Shown in pieces: positions 1 to 10,660 of a DNA stretch of 48,132 nt. The notes beneath the pieces are model-generated. The model saw only the letters and a list, made by a program, of their open reading frames with translations, had not been told where the DNA came from and searched no databases. The position numbers and the translations under genes are program-made. This DNA is from Haemophilus sputorum CCUG 13788 (GTDB taxonomy: Bacteria; Pseudomonadota; Gammaproteobacteria; Enterobacterales; Pasteurellaceae): positions 1-48,132 of the forward strand of contig NZ_AFNK01000004.1 in NCBI RefSeq assembly GCF_000238795.1, read 5' to 3'. Position 1 is the first letter of the stretch; each line of letters opens with the position of its first letter.

Positions 1-46
1 CAGCTATGCTATAGCTAATAAAAGATATTTTTATCAGAAATAAAAT

Positions 47-79
47 AAAAGCAGATAAATGAAATTTATCTGCTTTTTT
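47..79 (-). terminator. Rho-independent terminator of pepD (probably bidirectional)
   Basis: A 13-bp inverted repeat (AAAGCAGATAAAT / ATTTATCTGCTTT, loop GAA) lies just after the pepD stop. It has an A-rich run on its left and a T run on its right, so it can stop transcription in both directions. The first 46 bases show no recognisable gene; they could hold the tail of a convergent plus-strand gene, but too little is present to tell. Confidence 0.8.
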
Positions 80-92
80 GCATTTCAAAGAA

Positions 93-1544
93 TTATTTAT
101 TTGGTGCTTGTGCTAACAATTTAGTTAATAACATCCAGTAAATAGAAACCGCTGGAATATGCACTTTCTCATCTGGTGAGTGAGCATTGCGAATAGTCGG
201 CCCAATAGAAACTAGATCCATGTTTGGATAAACTTTTTTAATTAAGCCACATTCTAATCCCGCATGAATCACTTTAATTTGAGTCTCATAACCAAGTACT
301 TCGTCATAAATGGCTTTAGTTAATGGCACAATTTGTGATGTAGTGTCTGGTTCCCAGCCAGGATAGTTACCAGAAAACTCTGCTTGTGCACCAGTTAGTG
401 CTGCCAGTGAGCGGATTTTATTTCTAATTGCTTCTTTTCCACTTTCTACTAATGAACGAGAAAGAATAGTTACGAAAAGAGATTCATCTTTAATCCCTAC
501 AATTCCTACACTTAACGAGGTTTCTACGACATCTTTTACAATATCGCTTTGACGAATAACGCCATTAGGAAGTAAATTGACTAAGTGAATGATTTTTTGG
601 CTATCACTTGTAGTAAATGAGGTTTCGCTTGGTATATTTTTCTCAATAAGTAATTGGTATTGTGGCTCAGCTAATCTTAATTCTGTTTGAATTGTGTCAC
701 TAACGCGTTGAATACAAGCGGTTAGATTTTCCTGATCTTTTGCAAAAAAGTTAATCGTTGCTTGCGCTTCCCTTGGAATAGCATTACGCACTGAGCCTCC
801 ATGAATGTCCGTAATAGAAAATGCAATTCCTTCAATTTCAGCAAGCTGGCGAGCTAATAATTTAATAGCATTTGCACGGTTAGTGTGAATATCACAGCCA
901 GAGTGCCCACCTCTTAACCCTTTAAGAGTCAGTGTTAATGCTGTATCAAATGGATTTTTTTCACGAGTTAGCGGTAAATTCAAGTTCACATTTTCGCCAC
1001 CAGCACAGCCGATATAGATTTCTCCATTATCTTCGGTATCGGTGTTAATCATAATATTAGCGCTTAACCAATTTGGGCGGAGCCCTAATACACCCTCCAT
1101 GCCGACTTCTTCAGTCATCGTTAACAGCACTTCTAATTCTGGATGTGCAATGTCAGTGGAAGATAGCACAGCCATGCAAGATGCCAAGCCGATACCATTA
1201 TCTGCGCCTAGTGTGGTTCCTTTAGCTTTAACCCATTCGCCATCAATATATGGTTGAATAGGATCTTTAGTAAAATCATGCGGTGTATTGGCATTTGCTT
1301 GTGGCACCATATCTAAGTGCGCTTGTAATGCGATAGTTTGACGATTTTCCATTCCAGGTGTTGCAGGTTTACGGATAAGCAGATTGCCAGCTTCATCGCG
1401 TTCAGCAAAGAAATGTTGTGATTTTGCCCAATTAAGTAAATATTCGGCTAAAGCATCTTCGTGGTAGGAAGGATGGGGAATCGTACAAATTTTATCGAAC
1501 CATTGCCATAAGGCTGTTGGGGAGAGTGTTGAAATTTCAGACAT
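93..1544 (-). CDS. pepD: Aminoacyl-histidine dipeptidase (peptidase D)
   Basis: Zinc-dependent M20-family dipeptidase of the cytoplasm; the family cleaves Xaa-His dipeptides such as carnosine. The protein has 483 residues, against about 485 in E. coli. Metal-site signatures are visible: LQAHLDM (His/Asp), TLGADNGIG (bridging Asp), TEEVGMEG (catalytic and metal Glu), NTDTED, and a late AHSPDE. The reading frame runs upstream to 1580, but MSEISTLSP at 1544 matches the usual family N-terminus and has AGAGG about 7 nt upstream, so that start is chosen. The gene follows dnaE on the same strand after 56 bp and ends at a strong terminator. Nothing in it looks broken. Confidence 0.93.
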   Translation of the reverse strand: MSEISTLSPTALWQWFDKICTIPHPSYHEDALAEYLLNWAKSQHFFAERDEAGNLLIRKPATPGMENRQTIALQAHLDMVPQANANTPHDFTKDPIQPYIDGEWVKAKGTTLGADNGIGLASCMAVLSSTDIAHPELEVLLTMTEEVGMEGVLGLRPNWLSANIMINTDTEDNGEIYIGCAGGENVNLNLPLTREKNPFDTALTLTLKGLRGGHSGCDIHTNRANAIKLLARQLAEIEGIAFSITDIHGGSVRNAIPREAQATINFFAKDQENLTACIQRVSDTIQTELRLAEPQYQLLIEKNIPSETSFTTSDSQKIIHLVNLLPNGVIRQSDIVKDVVETSLSVGIVGIKDESLFVTILSRSLVESGKEAIRNKIRSLAALTGAQAEFSGNYPGWEPDTTSQIVPLTKAIYDEVLGYETQIKVIHAGLECGLIKKVYPNMDLVSIGPTIRNAHSPDEKVHIPAVSIYWMLLTKLLAQAPNK

Positions 1545-1600
1545 AGTAACCTCTAACGTTGTTAATATGTCTGAAATCATATCATATTGTGGGAAGAGCT

Positions 1601-4600
1601 TTAATTGAATTCTAATTCTACGGCATTTTCGCCAAGTAGTCCTTTAAGTTCAGTTAACATTTCTTCTTTTGGGGTAACTCGCCATTCGACTCCTCCACGT
1701 AATAGTACGCGTCCAGCTGGGCTTTGATAATAAAAATTAAGCGGGAGTGTACCAGCTTTATAAGGCGTAATAATCGTATTTAATGATTTAATAAAGCCAT
1801 CCGATAGCTGCTCGGCTTGAATCGCTAATGCAAGGCTTTTGGCATGTCTTGCACGACTTTCATCTAAGGTTGAAAGTTCTCTAACAGACATTTTTAAGCC
1901 TCCACTAAAATCATCAAATTGAATAGAGCCAGTGGCGATAACAATCTGATCTTTTTGCAAAAGTGCACCATAGGTTTCTAATGCTTCAGAAAAGAGTGTG
2001 ATATCCAATTTACCCGAACGGTCTTCAATGGTTCCAATACCTAAACGGCTTCCTCGCTTGGTGGTGGCAATTCGTGCATTGACGATAATACCCGCTACAG
2101 TTACCATCTGCCCACGTCGTGTAGGTTGTAACTCATTTAAGCGGATAGGTGCATAGTGAGACAACTCTTTTAGGAATCGTCCAATAGGATGACCACTTAA
2201 ATATAATCCGAGCGTATTGCGTTCACCTTCTAAAATCACTTGTTCTGACAGCTTAGGTGTATTGGCATATGCATCTTGCACTTCTTCTGGCGTTTCCGTA
2301 AGCACCCCAAACATATCGCTTTGACCTAATGCTTCCATTTTGCTGTGTTGATCGGAAGCTTTTAGCGCATCTTCAAGATTTTTTAATAAGGCAGCTCGGT
2401 GTGGGCCTAATTTATCAAAGGCACCAGACATAATCAGTGCTTCAAAAGTTCGGCGGTTAATCTTTTTCAGATCAACGCGTGCAGTCAAATCGAAAAGATC
2501 TTTGAAAATGCCATCTTGACGAGCTTCAAGTAAGGCTTCGATTGGGCCTTCTCCTACGCCTTTAATTGCGCCTAATCCGTAAACAATTTCACCTTTTTCA
2601 TTTACACTAAAGCGATGTTTTCCAGTATTCACATCTGGTGGCACAATGGTCAATCCCATATTCATGCATTCATCATAAAGGCTCACAATCTTATCGGTGT
2701 TATCCATCTCAGATGTCATCACTGCAGCCATAAATTCTGCAGGATAATGGGCTTTCAGCCATAGAGTTTGATAAGAAACCAATGCATAAGCAGCAGAGTG
2801 AGATTTATTGAACCCATAACCTGCGAATTTTTCTACAAGGTCAAAGATTTTCATGGCTAGATTGCCATCAATCCCTTTGTTAATTGCACCTTTTTCAAAA
2901 ATTTCTCGCTGAGCCGCCATCTCTTCTGGTTTTTTCTTACCCATAGCTCGGCGTAATAAATCTGCTCCACCCAGCGTGTAACCAGCAAGCTCTTGCGCAA
3001 TTTGCATCACTTGCTCTTGGTAAACAATCACGCCGTAAGTCGGTTCAAGAATTGGCTTTAAGCATTCATGTTGATATTGCGCATCAGGGTAGGAAACTTC
3101 TTCAATACCGTGTTTACGGTCGATAAAGTTCTGCACCATGCCAGACTCAAGCGGGCCTGGGCGGAATAAGGCTACTAACGCGATAATATCTTCAAAGCAG
3201 TCCGGTTTAAGGCGAGAAATTAAGTCTTTCATACCGCGCGACTCTAGCTGGAAAACCGCAGTCGTTTTGGCCTCTAATAAGAGTTTAAAAGATTTTTCAT
3301 CATCTAGTGGAATGCTTTCGATTCGCACAAGTGGTTTACCTTCGCGTGCTAATCGCGCGTTAATCATCTCTAGAGCCCACTTGATGATAGTTAGCGTACG
3401 CAATCCTAAGAAGTCAAATTTCACTAGGCCAGCATATTCCACATCATTTTTATCAAAATGTGTGACGGGATGCATACCTTCAGAATCACAATAAAGCGGT
3501 GAAAAATCTGTAATCGCAGTTGGTGCGATAACCACGCCGCCAGCATGTTTACCAGCGTTACGGGTAACCCCTTCTAGCTTACGAGCCATGTCGATGAGAT
3601 CTTTAACTTCTTCATCCGCCTCATATAATTCGCCTAACTTAGGTTCTGCTTCAAACGCTTTACTAAGGGTCATGCCGGGATCAGGCGGAATTAGTTTTGA
3701 GATGCGATCAACAAAGCTATAAGGATGACCAAAGACTCGCCCTACATCGCGGATAACTGCTTTTGCAGCCATTGTGCCAAATGTAATGATTTGTGATACT
3801 GCCTGACGGCCGTAAGTATCAGCAACGTGTTCAATCACCTGATCTCGACCATCCATACAGAAGTCGACGTCAAAGTCTGGCATGGATACCCGTTCTGGGT
3901 TGAGAAAACGCTCAAAGAGTAAATCAAACTCAAGCGGATCTAAATCAGTAATTTTAAGGGCGTAAGCGACTAAAGAACCTGCGCCAGAGCCTCGTCCTGG
4001 GCCAACAGGAATCCCATTATCTTTTGACCACTGAATAAATTCCATCACGATCAAGAAATAGCCAGGGAAACCCATTTGGTTAATTACATCAAGCTCAACT
4101 TGCAAACGTTCGTCATAAACAGACCGCTTGTCTGCACGTTCTTTGGGATCAGGAAATAAGAATTCCAAGCGTTCTTCTAAACCTTCTTTCGATTTTTTCA
4201 CAAGAAAATCTGCGGTAGAGAGTTCGCCTGTTGGAAAATTGGGTAAGAAATACTCGCCTAAGCGTACGTTTACATTACAACGTTTTGCAATTTGTACGCT
4301 ATTTTCAACCGCCTGTGGTAAGTCGGCAAACAGTGCGCACATTTCTTCTTCGCTTCTAAAATATTGTTGAGCAGAGTATTTTTTAGGGCGTCTTGGATCG
4401 TCTAGTGTGTAGCTATCATGAATGGCTACACGAATTTCGTGCGCATCAAAGTCATCCTCTTTTAAGAACATGACATCATTGACTGCAACTAGCGGAATTT
4501 GGTGCTTTTGGGAAAAGGGAACAACCGCTTGAATATAGCGTTCTTCATCCGTTCTGCCTGTTCGACAAACAGAAAAATAATAGTGATGAGGAAAATGAGT

Positions 4601-5074
4601 TTGATAGAAGGCTAATAACTCTTCCGCTTCAGCCTCATTTTCTTTTAGTAAGCTTTTGCCTACATCGCCATTTCTGCCGCCAGAAAGAACGATGATTCCT
4701 TCGTTTCGTTCAGCAAGCCAAGCTTTTTCCACAATAGGAAATTCCATATAGCCTTGCTGATAGGCTTGTGAAAGCAATAGTGTGATATTGTGGTAGCCAG
4801 TATCGTTTTTGGCTAATAAGGTCAACTCAAAAATTTCTTCACTGTCTGGATTAGCACGCATATAAATATCGGCCCCGATAATCGGTTTTAATCCGCTGCT
4901 CAGTGATTCACCATAAAATTTCACTAAACCGCAGAAGTTAGTAAAATCCGTGAGTGCCATAGCCACCATTTGTTGGTTAACAGCAGTTTTTACTAAGGGC
5001 TTAACTTTGGCAAGTCCATTGATCATGGAGAAATCACTATGAACTTGAAGATGAACGAAACGAGGAGTTGACAT
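1601..5074 (-). CDS. dnaE: DNA polymerase III subunit alpha
   Basis: Catalytic subunit of the replicative DNA polymerase III holoenzyme. The 1157 residues compare with 1160 in E. coli, so it is full length. An N-terminal PHP domain begins at LQVHSDFSM. The C-family polymerase core carries the metal-binding MPDFDVDFC motif with D400 and D402, and the third acidic site is in [10 protein letters not shown] helix-hairpin-helix region precedes a C-terminal OB fold (about residues 970-1080: [19 protein letters not shown]). The ribosome site (AAGAAAAT) is weak, which is common for dnaE. It lies between lptG, from which it is separated by a terminator, and pepD. Confidence 0.97.
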   Translation of the reverse strand: MSTPRFVHLQVHSDFSMINGLAKVKPLVKTAVNQQMVAMALTDFTNFCGLVKFYGESLSSGLKPIIGADIYMRANPDSEEIFELTLLAKNDTGYHNITLLLSQAYQQGYMEFPIVEKAWLAERNEGIIVLSGGRNGDVGKSLLKENEAEAEELLAFYQTHFPHHYYFSVCRTGRTDEERYIQAVVPFSQKHQIPLVAVNDVMFLKEDDFDAHEIRVAIHDSYTLDDPRRPKKYSAQQYFRSEEEMCALFADLPQAVENSVQIAKRCNVNVRLGEYFLPNFPTGELSTADFLVKKSKEGLEERLEFLFPDPKERADKRSVYDERLQVELDVINQMGFPGYFLIVMEFIQWSKDNGIPVGPGRGSGAGSLVAYALKITDLDPLEFDLLFERFLNPERVSMPDFDVDFCMDGRDQVIEHVADTYGRQAVSQIITFGTMAAKAVIRDVGRVFGHPYSFVDRISKLIPPDPGMTLSKAFEAEPKLGELYEADEEVKDLIDMARKLEGVTRNAGKHAGGVVIAPTAITDFSPLYCDSEGMHPVTHFDKNDVEYAGLVKFDFLGLRTLTIIKWALEMINARLAREGKPLVRIESIPLDDEKSFKLLLEAKTTAVFQLESRGMKDLISRLKPDCFEDIIALVALFRPGPLESGMVQNFIDRKHGIEEVSYPDAQYQHECLKPILEPTYGVIVYQEQVMQIAQELAGYTLGGADLLRRAMGKKKPEEMAAQREIFEKGAINKGIDGNLAMKIFDLVEKFAGYGFNKSHSAAYALVSYQTLWLKAHYPAEFMAAVMTSEMDNTDKIVSLYDECMNMGLTIVPPDVNTGKHRFSVNEKGEIVYGLGAIKGVGEGPIEALLEARQDGIFKDLFDLTARVDLKKINRRTFEALIMSGAFDKLGPHRAALLKNLEDALKASDQHSKMEALGQSDMFGVLTETPEEVQDAYANTPKLSEQVILEGERNTLGLYLSGHPIGRFLKELSHYAPIRLNELQPTRRGQMVTVAGIIVNARIATTKRGSRLGIGTIEDRSGKLDITLFSEALETYGALLQKDQIVIATGSIQFDDFSGGLKMSVRELSTLDESRARHAKSLALAIQAEQLSDGFIKSLNTIITPYKAGTLPLNFYYQSPAGRVLLRGGVEWRVTPKEEMLTELKGLLGENAVELEFN

Positions 5075-5086
5075 ATTTTCTTATTT

Positions 5087-5117
5087 AAAAAAGACCACGA
5101 AAGCAGCGCTTTCGTGG
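5087..5117 (-). terminator. Rho-independent terminator of lptFG
   Basis: A perfect 10-bp stem (CCACGAAAGC / GCTTTCGTGG, 3-nt loop) is followed on the minus strand by TCTTTTTT. It sits between the lptG stop and the dnaE start and separates the two transcription units. Confidence 0.88.
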
Positions 5118-5125
5118 TTTGTGGG

Positions 5126-6208
5126 TTAATCACGTTTTTTTGCTAGTAGCCACCAAACAATGGTTAAGCAGATTAAACTTGGTATGAGCGCACCGATAAA
5201 GGTTGGAATCCAGGTAAAGACTAACGTCATATTCCCGAACGTAATGTTCGATACGTAGAATACAAAACCCGCGATAATACCGATAAATAGCTTGGTTCCC
5301 ATTGCACTACTGCGTAGTGGACCGAATACGAAGGAAATGGCTAACAACATCATCACTGCCATTGAAATTGGCTGGTAAAGCTTGCGCCAGAACGCAATTT
5401 CAAAGCGTTTTGGATCTTGTCCGGTTTCTTTTAAGAAACCAACGTAATCCGATAAACCTGAAATAGAAAGCGATTCAGGTTTAAGTGAAACAATACCTAA
5501 TTTGCTTGGCGTAATAGTCGTTTGCCAAGCTTGGTCTGCACCTTTAGTTTGTTCAATTTGATTATCACTAATCGCCGATTTTTCTACGTTTTGTAGTTGC
5601 CAATGATTGTCTGCATAGATTGCGCGTTCCGCTTGGGTAACCGCTTTTAGCGCTTTGTTATCAAAATGGTAAATCGAGATGTGATTTAATTCTCTTTCAT
5701 TATTGATATGGCGAATATAAATAAAATCTTGCCCATCTTTAGCCCAAAATCCTCCTGTTGTGGCTAACATTGAGCCACCACTTTGTGCGATTGAACGCAT
5801 ATTTCGCGCATATTGTTCGGTTTGTGGAATGCCCCATTCACTTAAAAACATGGTTAAGAAAATAAGCGGAAGGGCGGTTTTCATTACTGCTAGGCCAATA
5901 CGAAAGCGAGAAAAGCCTGATGCTTGCATTACCACTAATTCACTACGGCTAGCAAGGTTACCTAAACCTAGTAAACCACCAATTAGCACAACAACGGGAA
6001 TAATTTCTTTAATATCGCTAGGTAACATTAACAGCGCATAATAAGTTGCAGAAAGTCCATCATAACTGCCTTTGCCGACATCTTTGAATTCTTCTACTAA
6101 TTTAACGATAAAAATTAAACCGCTAATTGCTAATAGCACAGCAAAAATACTGCCTAAAATACTTTTGCCGATGTAGCGCTCAAGAATATTCATACCTAAT
6201 AATTTCAT
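5126..6208 (-). CDS. lptG: LPS export ABC transporter permease LptG
   Basis: Inner-membrane permease of the LptB2FG complex, which pulls lipopolysaccharide or lipooligosaccharide from the inner membrane into the LptC/LptA bridge. About 360 residues, the E. coli length. There are N-terminal membrane helices (ILERYIGKS... start, then a segment with RSELVVMQASGF), a periplasmic beta-jellyroll in the middle, and C-terminal helices (MAVMMLLAISFVFGPLR). The start ATG at 6206-6208 overlaps the lptF stop (TAATG), indicating translational coupling. A second ATG at 6193 (MNILERY) would give a start closer to the E. coli N-terminus, so the exact start is uncertain. Confidence 0.95.
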   Translation of the reverse strand: MKLLGMNILERYIGKSILGSIFAVLLAISGLIFIVKLVEEFKDVGKGSYDGLSATYYALLMLPSDIKEIIPVVVLIGGLLGLGNLASRSELVVMQASGFSRFRIGLAVMKTALPLIFLTMFLSEWGIPQTEQYARNMRSIAQSGGSMLATTGGFWAKDGQDFIYIRHINNERELNHISIYHFDNKALKAVTQAERAIYADNHWQLQNVEKSAISDNQIEQTKGADQAWQTTITPSKLGIVSLKPESLSISGLSDYVGFLKETGQDPKRFEIAFWRKLYQPISMAVMMLLAISFVFGPLRSSAMGTKLFIGIIAGFVFYVSNITFGNMTLVFTWIPTFIGALIPSLICLTIVWWLLAKKRD

Positions 6209-7311
6209 TATGCCCCCGTCTTTTTCAAGCTAAAGCGATAACGAACCGCTGAAATGAATTTACTGTCCCACGCATTCATGATGATGCCTAATACTAAAAA
6301 GAATGTTGAAACCAAAGGCATCCAAATTGTGGTGTCTAATTTACCTGATGCGCCTGCTGATTTCAGCGAGCTTTGTAGCAAGAAATAAATAAGATAGAGC
6401 AACACTGCTGGAATAATTTTAGCAAAGCGACCTTGGCGTGGATTTACACTACTCATTGGTACGGCTAACATTGCCATTAACGGCACGGCTAGTACTAAAG
6501 CAAAACGCCATTGTAATTCAGCTTGTGCTTCTGGAGAGTTATCGTTAATTAGGCTACTAAAGGTTGCTCGTTGCATCAACTTCTCACTAGAATTTACATC
6601 TTGATAACCTAAATAGGCGGTGTACTTTTCAAAATGTGCAATGCGGAAATCTGCTGTTGTGGCTGTCCCTTCGTAACGAGTACTGTTTTTTAGCGTTAAA
6701 AGTTGGTCACCGTTAGATAAGCCTTGTAGCTCGCCTTTGCTTGCCACTACAACAGATGGACGATTTTTCTTTTGTTGATCCGGCTGGAAAACATAAATGT
6801 CGTTAAGGGTATTTGCCTCATTATTGATGCTTTCAATAAATAGCACATACCCCCCTGCACTCATAAATTGGCCTGCAGATAAGGCAGAAAAACGGGGGTT
6901 AGATTTCGCTTCTGCTAACATTTTACTTTGGGTATCAATTGCCCATGGAGTCAGCGTAAAGACGTTATAGGCTGCCAATGCTGTCGTAAAAATAGATAAG
7001 AAGAGAGCGACTTTAGTCAGCAAAGTTTGCCCTACACCGCAAGCACGCATGACAGTAATTTCACTTTCAGCATAGAGTCTGCCTAAGGTCAGCAATAATG
7101 CAACAAACAAGGAAAGTGGAAGCATAAATTGTGATAATGCCGGCATACCTAAACCTAATAGGCTTAATACCAAATCCGTTGGGATTTTGCCGCTCACAGC
7201 GGAATTCAACACGCTAATCAGCTGTTGGCTAAAAAACATGAGTAAGAGAATAAACAAAATAGCCAGCTGGCTTTTGAAAATCTCTTTAGTAAGGTAACGG
7301 CTTAAAATCAC
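6208..7311 (-). CDS. lptF: LPS export ABC transporter permease LptF
   Basis: Partner permease of LptG in the lipopolysaccharide-extracting LptB2FG transporter. Family hallmarks are KSQLAILFILLL in the first helix, LYAESEITVMRACG at the coupling helix, a periplasmic domain with RFSALSAGQF and RPSVVVASKGEL, and the C-terminal VPMSSVNPRQGR. The reading frame extends to 7365, but that extension is basic and unlike the family. A GTG at 7311 (V-I-L-S-R-Y-L) matches the E. coli N-terminus, has AAAGAGA upstream, and gives 367 residues against 366 in E. coli, so GTG is taken as the start. It overlaps lptG. Confidence 0.93.
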   Translation of the reverse strand: MILSRYLTKEIFKSQLAILFILLLMFFSQQLISVLNSAVSGKIPTDLVLSLLGLGMPALSQFMLPLSLFVALLLTLGRLYAESEITVMRACGVGQTLLTKVALFLSIFTTALAAYNVFTLTPWAIDTQSKMLAEAKSNPRFSALSAGQFMSAGGYVLFIESINNEANTLNDIYVFQPDQQKKNRPSVVVASKGELQGLSNGDQLLTLKNSTRYEGTATTADFRIAHFEKYTAYLGYQDVNSSEKLMQRATFSSLINDNSPEAQAELQWRFALVLAVPLMAMLAVPMSSVNPRQGRFAKIIPAVLLYLIYFLLQSSLKSAGASGKLDTTIWMPLVSTFFLVLGIIMNAWDSKFISAVRYRFSLKKTGA

Positions 7312-7401
7312 AGTAATAATCTCTTTGCTATATTTTCTTAAATAGTGCTTGCAATTTTTTGGCAAGTCGGTAGCTTTATGACCGAATAAAATCTGTTAGG
7401 T

Positions 7402-7430
7402 TCGCTTTCTATGCCATTGGCAGAAAGCGA
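7402..7430. repeat. Inverted repeat in the lptF/pepA divergent intergenic region
   Basis: TCGCTTTC at 7402 pairs with GAAAGCGA ending at 7430, with an inner TGCCA/TGGCA pair. This bulged hairpin lies between the two divergent genes and abuts a USS at 7430. No T run follows, so it is not clearly a terminator; it may act in the 5' leader of lptF. Confidence 0.5.
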
Positions 7431-7439
7431 CAAGCGGTC
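7430..7439 (+). repeat. DNA uptake signal sequence (Apl type)
   Basis: ACAAGCGGTC is the core, followed by GGATTTTGCC and then TTATTTGCAAA. The T-rich downstream segments match the extended form seen at other copies in the window, for example near 20220 and 45867. Confidence 0.8.
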
Positions 7440-7528
7440 GGATTTTGCCAATTATTTGCAAAGTGGAAAATAACGTTTTTAAACGGCATATTTTACCGCT
7501 TTAAGCTGAAAAAATCACGGGAGTATTT

Positions 7529-9028
7529 ATGGAATTTTTAGTAAAAAATGGCAGTGTTGAAAAACAACGAACAGCATGCTTAATTATTGGGGTGTATGAG
7601 TCCCGTCGTTTGTCTGCTGCAGCAGAACAATTAGATAAACAAAGTGAAGGTTATCTGAGTCAATTATTACGTAAAGGCGATTTAGATGGCAAAGTAGGGC
7701 AAACATTATTGTTACACTATGTGCCGCATGTTTCTGCTGATCGCGTATTGCTTGTAGGTTGTGGTAAAGAGCGAGATCTTACAGAGCGCCAATATAAACA
7801 AATCAACCAAAAAGCCATTTCGGTGTTAAATGAAACTGGCGCAACGGAAGCCGTTTCTTTTTTAAGTGAATTGCATGTAAAAGGTCGCTCAGTTTATTGG
7901 AATGTTCGTTTTGCGATTGAAGCGATTCAAGAAAGTCTTTACCGTTTTGTGGAGTTTAAAAGCGCTCAACCAGAACAACGCCGCCAATTACGCAAAATTG
8001 TTTTTAATGTAGAAAGCCGTAAAGCATTGGCTGAAGCTGAACAAGCATTGTTACATGGTAAAGCCATCGCAACAGGGGTAACTTTCGCGAAAAATGTCGC
8101 AAATTGTCCGCCAAATGTGTGTAACCCAGCTTATTTAGCAACCCTTGCCAAAAATTTAGCTGCAGATTATGAGACGATTGAAACACAAATTATTGATGAA
8201 TCGGAAATGGCATCGCTTGGAATGGAAAGCTATTTAGCGGTTTCTCGCGGTTCGGCAAACCCTGCTTATTTATCGGTAATTAAATATCAAAATCACCCTA
8301 ATCCAAATGCAAAACCGATTGTATTAGTGGGTAAGGGGTTAACATTTGACTCTGGCGGTATTTCAATTAAGCCATCTGAATCTATGGATGAAATGAAATA
8401 TGATATGGGTGGTGCAGCATCTGTTTATGGCACAATGAAAGCGTTAGCGGAAATGAATTTACCGTTAAATGTAATTGGCGTGCTTGCTGGTTGTGAAAAT
8501 ATGCCGGATGGCAATGCTTATCGTCCAGGCGATATTCTTAAAACTATGAATGGTTTGACCGTAGAAGTATTAAATACAGATGCAGAAGGTCGTCTTGTAT
8601 TGTGTGATACCTTAACTTATGTTGAGCGTTTTGAACCTGAAGCGGTGATTGATATTGCGACTTTAACTGGCGCTTGTATGATTGCATTAGGTACACATAA
8701 CAGTGGTTTGATGTCAACACACCATCCGCTTGCGCATGAATTGTTAAATGCTGCTTCAGAATCTGATGATAAGGCATGGCAATTACCGTTAGGCGAAGAG
8801 TATCAGGCGCAATTAAAATCAAACTTTGCAGATTTAGCGAATATTGGCGGTCGATTAGGTGGGGCGATTACAGCAGGGCAATTCTTGTCTAACTTTACTC
8901 AAAAATACCACTGGGCGCATTTAGATATTGCGGGAACAGCATGGAAATCTGGCGCCGAAAAAGGTGCTACTGGCAGACCTGTACCATTGCTTACACAATA
9001 TCTTATCAATAAATCCCATTCTGCATAG
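7529..9028 (+). CDS. pepA: Leucyl aminopeptidase (cytosol aminopeptidase A)
   Basis: M17-family, two-metal aminopeptidase that removes N-terminal residues from peptides in the cytoplasm. In E. coli the same protein also binds DNA for Xer recombination and for regulation of carAB. The 499 residues compare with 503. The C-terminal catalytic domain has [16 protein letters not shown] (metal Lys/Asp), the diagnostic NTDAEGRL at residues 349-356, and the late [10 protein letters not shown]. The start has GGGAG 6 nt upstream. It is monocistronic, with a strong terminator directly downstream, and divergent from lptF. Confidence 0.96.
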   Translation: MEFLVKNGSVEKQRTACLIIGVYESRRLSAAAEQLDKQSEGYLSQLLRKGDLDGKVGQTLLLHYVPHVSADRVLLVGCGKERDLTERQYKQINQKAISVLNETGATEAVSFLSELHVKGRSVYWNVRFAIEAIQESLYRFVEFKSAQPEQRRQLRKIVFNVESRKALAEAEQALLHGKAIATGVTFAKNVANCPPNVCNPAYLATLAKNLAADYETIETQIIDESEMASLGMESYLAVSRGSANPAYLSVIKYQNHPNPNAKPIVLVGKGLTFDSGGISIKPSESMDEMKYDMGGAASVYGTMKALAEMNLPLNVIGVLAGCENMPDGNAYRPGDILKTMNGLTVEVLNTDAEGRLVLCDTLTYVERFEPEAVIDIATLTGACMIALGTHNSGLMSTHHPLAHELLNAASESDDKAWQLPLGEEYQAQLKSNFADLANIGGRLGGAITAGQFLSNFTQKYHWAHLDIAGTAWKSGAEKGATGRPVPLLTQYLINKSHSA

Positions 9029-9039
9029 TTACTCATTTT

Positions 9040-9064
9040 AAGCCTTCTCATTGAGAAGGCTTTT
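9040..9064 (+). terminator. Rho-independent terminator of pepA
   Basis: AAGCCTTCTC / GAGAAGGCTT forms a 10-bp stem with a 3-nt loop, followed by a short T run, 12 bp after the pepA stop. Confidence 0.85.
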
Positions 9065-9117
9065 GATTAGAAATTCTAATGATTAACCCTAAATTATATC
9101 CACTACCAAGCAACCCA

Positions 9118-9139
9118 AAATATGATGTAGATCACATTG
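9118..9139 (+). promoter_or_regulatory. CRP-binding site of aspA
   Basis: TATGA-TGTAGA-TCACA, flanked by AAA and TTG, closely matches the CRP consensus TGTGA-N6-TCACA. Its centre (9128.5) is about 41 bp upstream of the start expected from the -10 box at 9158, which is the class II activator position. aspA is also CRP-activated in E. coli. Confidence 0.75.
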
Positions 9140-9154
9140 TTTTAGTAAAGAAGT

Positions 9155-9163
9155 TGCTATGAT
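9155..9163 (+). promoter_or_regulatory. Extended -10 of the aspA promoter
   Basis: TGCTATGAT is an extended -10 element (TGn plus TATGAT). No good -35 hexamer is present, consistent with dependence on the overlapping upstream CRP site. Confidence 0.65.
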
Positions 9164-9201
9164 CTTTTCAAACTAAATAAAACTGTAAATCAGGAGTTTA
9201 T

Positions 9202-10620
9202 ATGAAAGATGTTCGTGTTGAAGTGGATTTATTAGGCGAAAGAGAAGTTCCAAATGATGCCTATTGGGGGATTCATACCTTAAGAGCTATTGAGAACTTT
9301 AACATTTCCCGCAATACAATTTCAGATGTACCTGAATTTGTGCGTGGTATGGTTATGGTTAAAAAAGCCACTGCATTAGCTAATGGTGAATTAGGCGCAA
9401 TTCCAGCTAAGATTGCAGATGCGATTGTCAAAGCATGTGATGAAATCTTAAAAAATGGCCGTTGTTTAGATCAGTTTCCATCAGATGTATATCAGGGTGG
9501 TGCCGGTACTTCAGTAAATATGAATACCAATGAAGTTGTAGCAAACTTAGCATTAGAGCTTTTAGGTTATCCGAAAGGCAGCTATGACATCATCAACCCA
9601 ATGGATCATGTTAATGCGAGCCAATCTACCAATGATGCTTATCCAACAGGTTTCCGAATTGCCGTATATAACAGTATTTTAGGTTTGATTCAAAAAGTTC
9701 GCTATTTACAAAAAGGATTTGAAGCAAAAGCGACTGAATTTGCGGATGTATTGAAAATGGGACGCACCCAATTACAAGATGCGGTGCCAATGACTGTAGG
9801 CCAAGAATTCAAAGCCTTTGCCGTTTTATTAGAAGAAGAGGTTAGAAACCTTAAACGCACAGCGAAATTATTGCTAGAAGTGAATTTAGGGGCTACTGCA
9901 ATTGGTACGGGTTTAAATACTCCACAAGGCTATCCGGAGTTAGCCGTTAAATATTTATCAGAAGTAACCAAGTTACCTTGCACACTTTCAGAAAACTTGA
10001 TTGAAGCAACTTCAGACTGTGGTGCCTATGTGATGGTTCATGGTGCATTAAAACGTACCGCGGTGAAACTTTCTAAAGTTTGTAATGACTTACGCTTGCT
10101 TTCATCTGGCCCTCGTGCAGGCTTAAATGAAATCAACTTACCTGAGCTACAAGCTGGCTCTTCTATTATGCCGGCAAAAGTGAATCCGGTTGTGCCAGAA
10201 GTCGTAAACCAAGTTTGCTTTAAAGTTATCGGTAATGACACCACTGTTACCTTTGCGGCAGAAGCAGGGCAATTACAATTAAACGTAATGGAGCCCGTAA
10301 TTGGTCAATCAATGTTTGAATCTATTTCTCTATTGACCAATGCATGTGTAAATTTACGCGATAAATGTATTGATGGTATTACGGTTAACCGTGAAATTTG
10401 TCAAAATTATGTCTTTAATTCTATCGGTATTGTCACTTATCTTAATCCATTTATTGGTCACCATAACGGGGATATTGTTGGTAAGATTTGTGCTCAAACA
10501 GGCAAAGGTGTACGTGAAGTTGTGCTAGAAAAAGGGTTACTCACAGAAGCTGAATTAGATGATATTCTCTCTGTAGAGAACTTAATGAATCCAACTTACA
10601 AAGCAAAATTAAATAAATAA
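9202..10620 (+). CDS. aspA: Aspartate ammonia-lyase (aspartase)
   Basis: Converts L-aspartate to fumarate and ammonia in the cytoplasm, feeding fumarate respiration during anaerobic growth. The 472 residues fit the fumarase/aspartase superfamily (E. coli 478). Superfamily motifs are visible: the substrate-loop signature [11 protein letters not shown] from residue 319, the helix motif [11 protein letters not shown], and [17 protein letters not shown]. The start has CAGGAG 5-6 nt upstream. It has its own CRP-dependent promoter and a terminator, so it is a single-gene unit. Confidence 0.97.
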   Translation: MKDVRVEVDLLGEREVPNDAYWGIHTLRAIENFNISRNTISDVPEFVRGMVMVKKATALANGELGAIPAKIADAIVKACDEILKNGRCLDQFPSDVYQGGAGTSVNMNTNEVVANLALELLGYPKGSYDIINPMDHVNASQSTNDAYPTGFRIAVYNSILGLIQKVRYLQKGFEAKATEFADVLKMGRTQLQDAVPMTVGQEFKAFAVLLEEEVRNLKRTAKLLLEVNLGATAIGTGLNTPQGYPELAVKYLSEVTKLPCTLSENLIEATSDCGAYVMVHGALKRTAVKLSKVCNDLRLLSSGPRAGLNEINLPELQAGSSIMPAKVNPVVPEVVNQVCFKVIGNDTTVTFAAEAGQLQLNVMEPVIGQSMFESISLLTNACVNLRDKCIDGITVNREICQNYVFNSIGIVTYLNPFIGHHNGDIVGKICAQTGKGVREVVLEKGLLTEAELDDILSVENLMNPTYKAKLNK

Positions 10621-10629
10621 CTGCATAAT

Positions 10630-10654
10630 AAAAGGGAGCTTAGCTCCCTTTTTT
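10630..10654 (+). terminator. Rho-independent terminator between aspA and the LprI-like gene
   Basis: AAAGGGAGCT / AGCTCCCTTT stem followed by TTTT. It has A residues on the left as well, so it can serve the convergent minus-strand gene that ends at 10661. Confidence 0.85.
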
Positions 10655-10660
10655 AATAAT

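Noticed and set aside
1-46. Possible tail of an upstream plus-strand gene
   Set aside because: All short frames end within 41 bases, and nothing can be recognised from so few residues.
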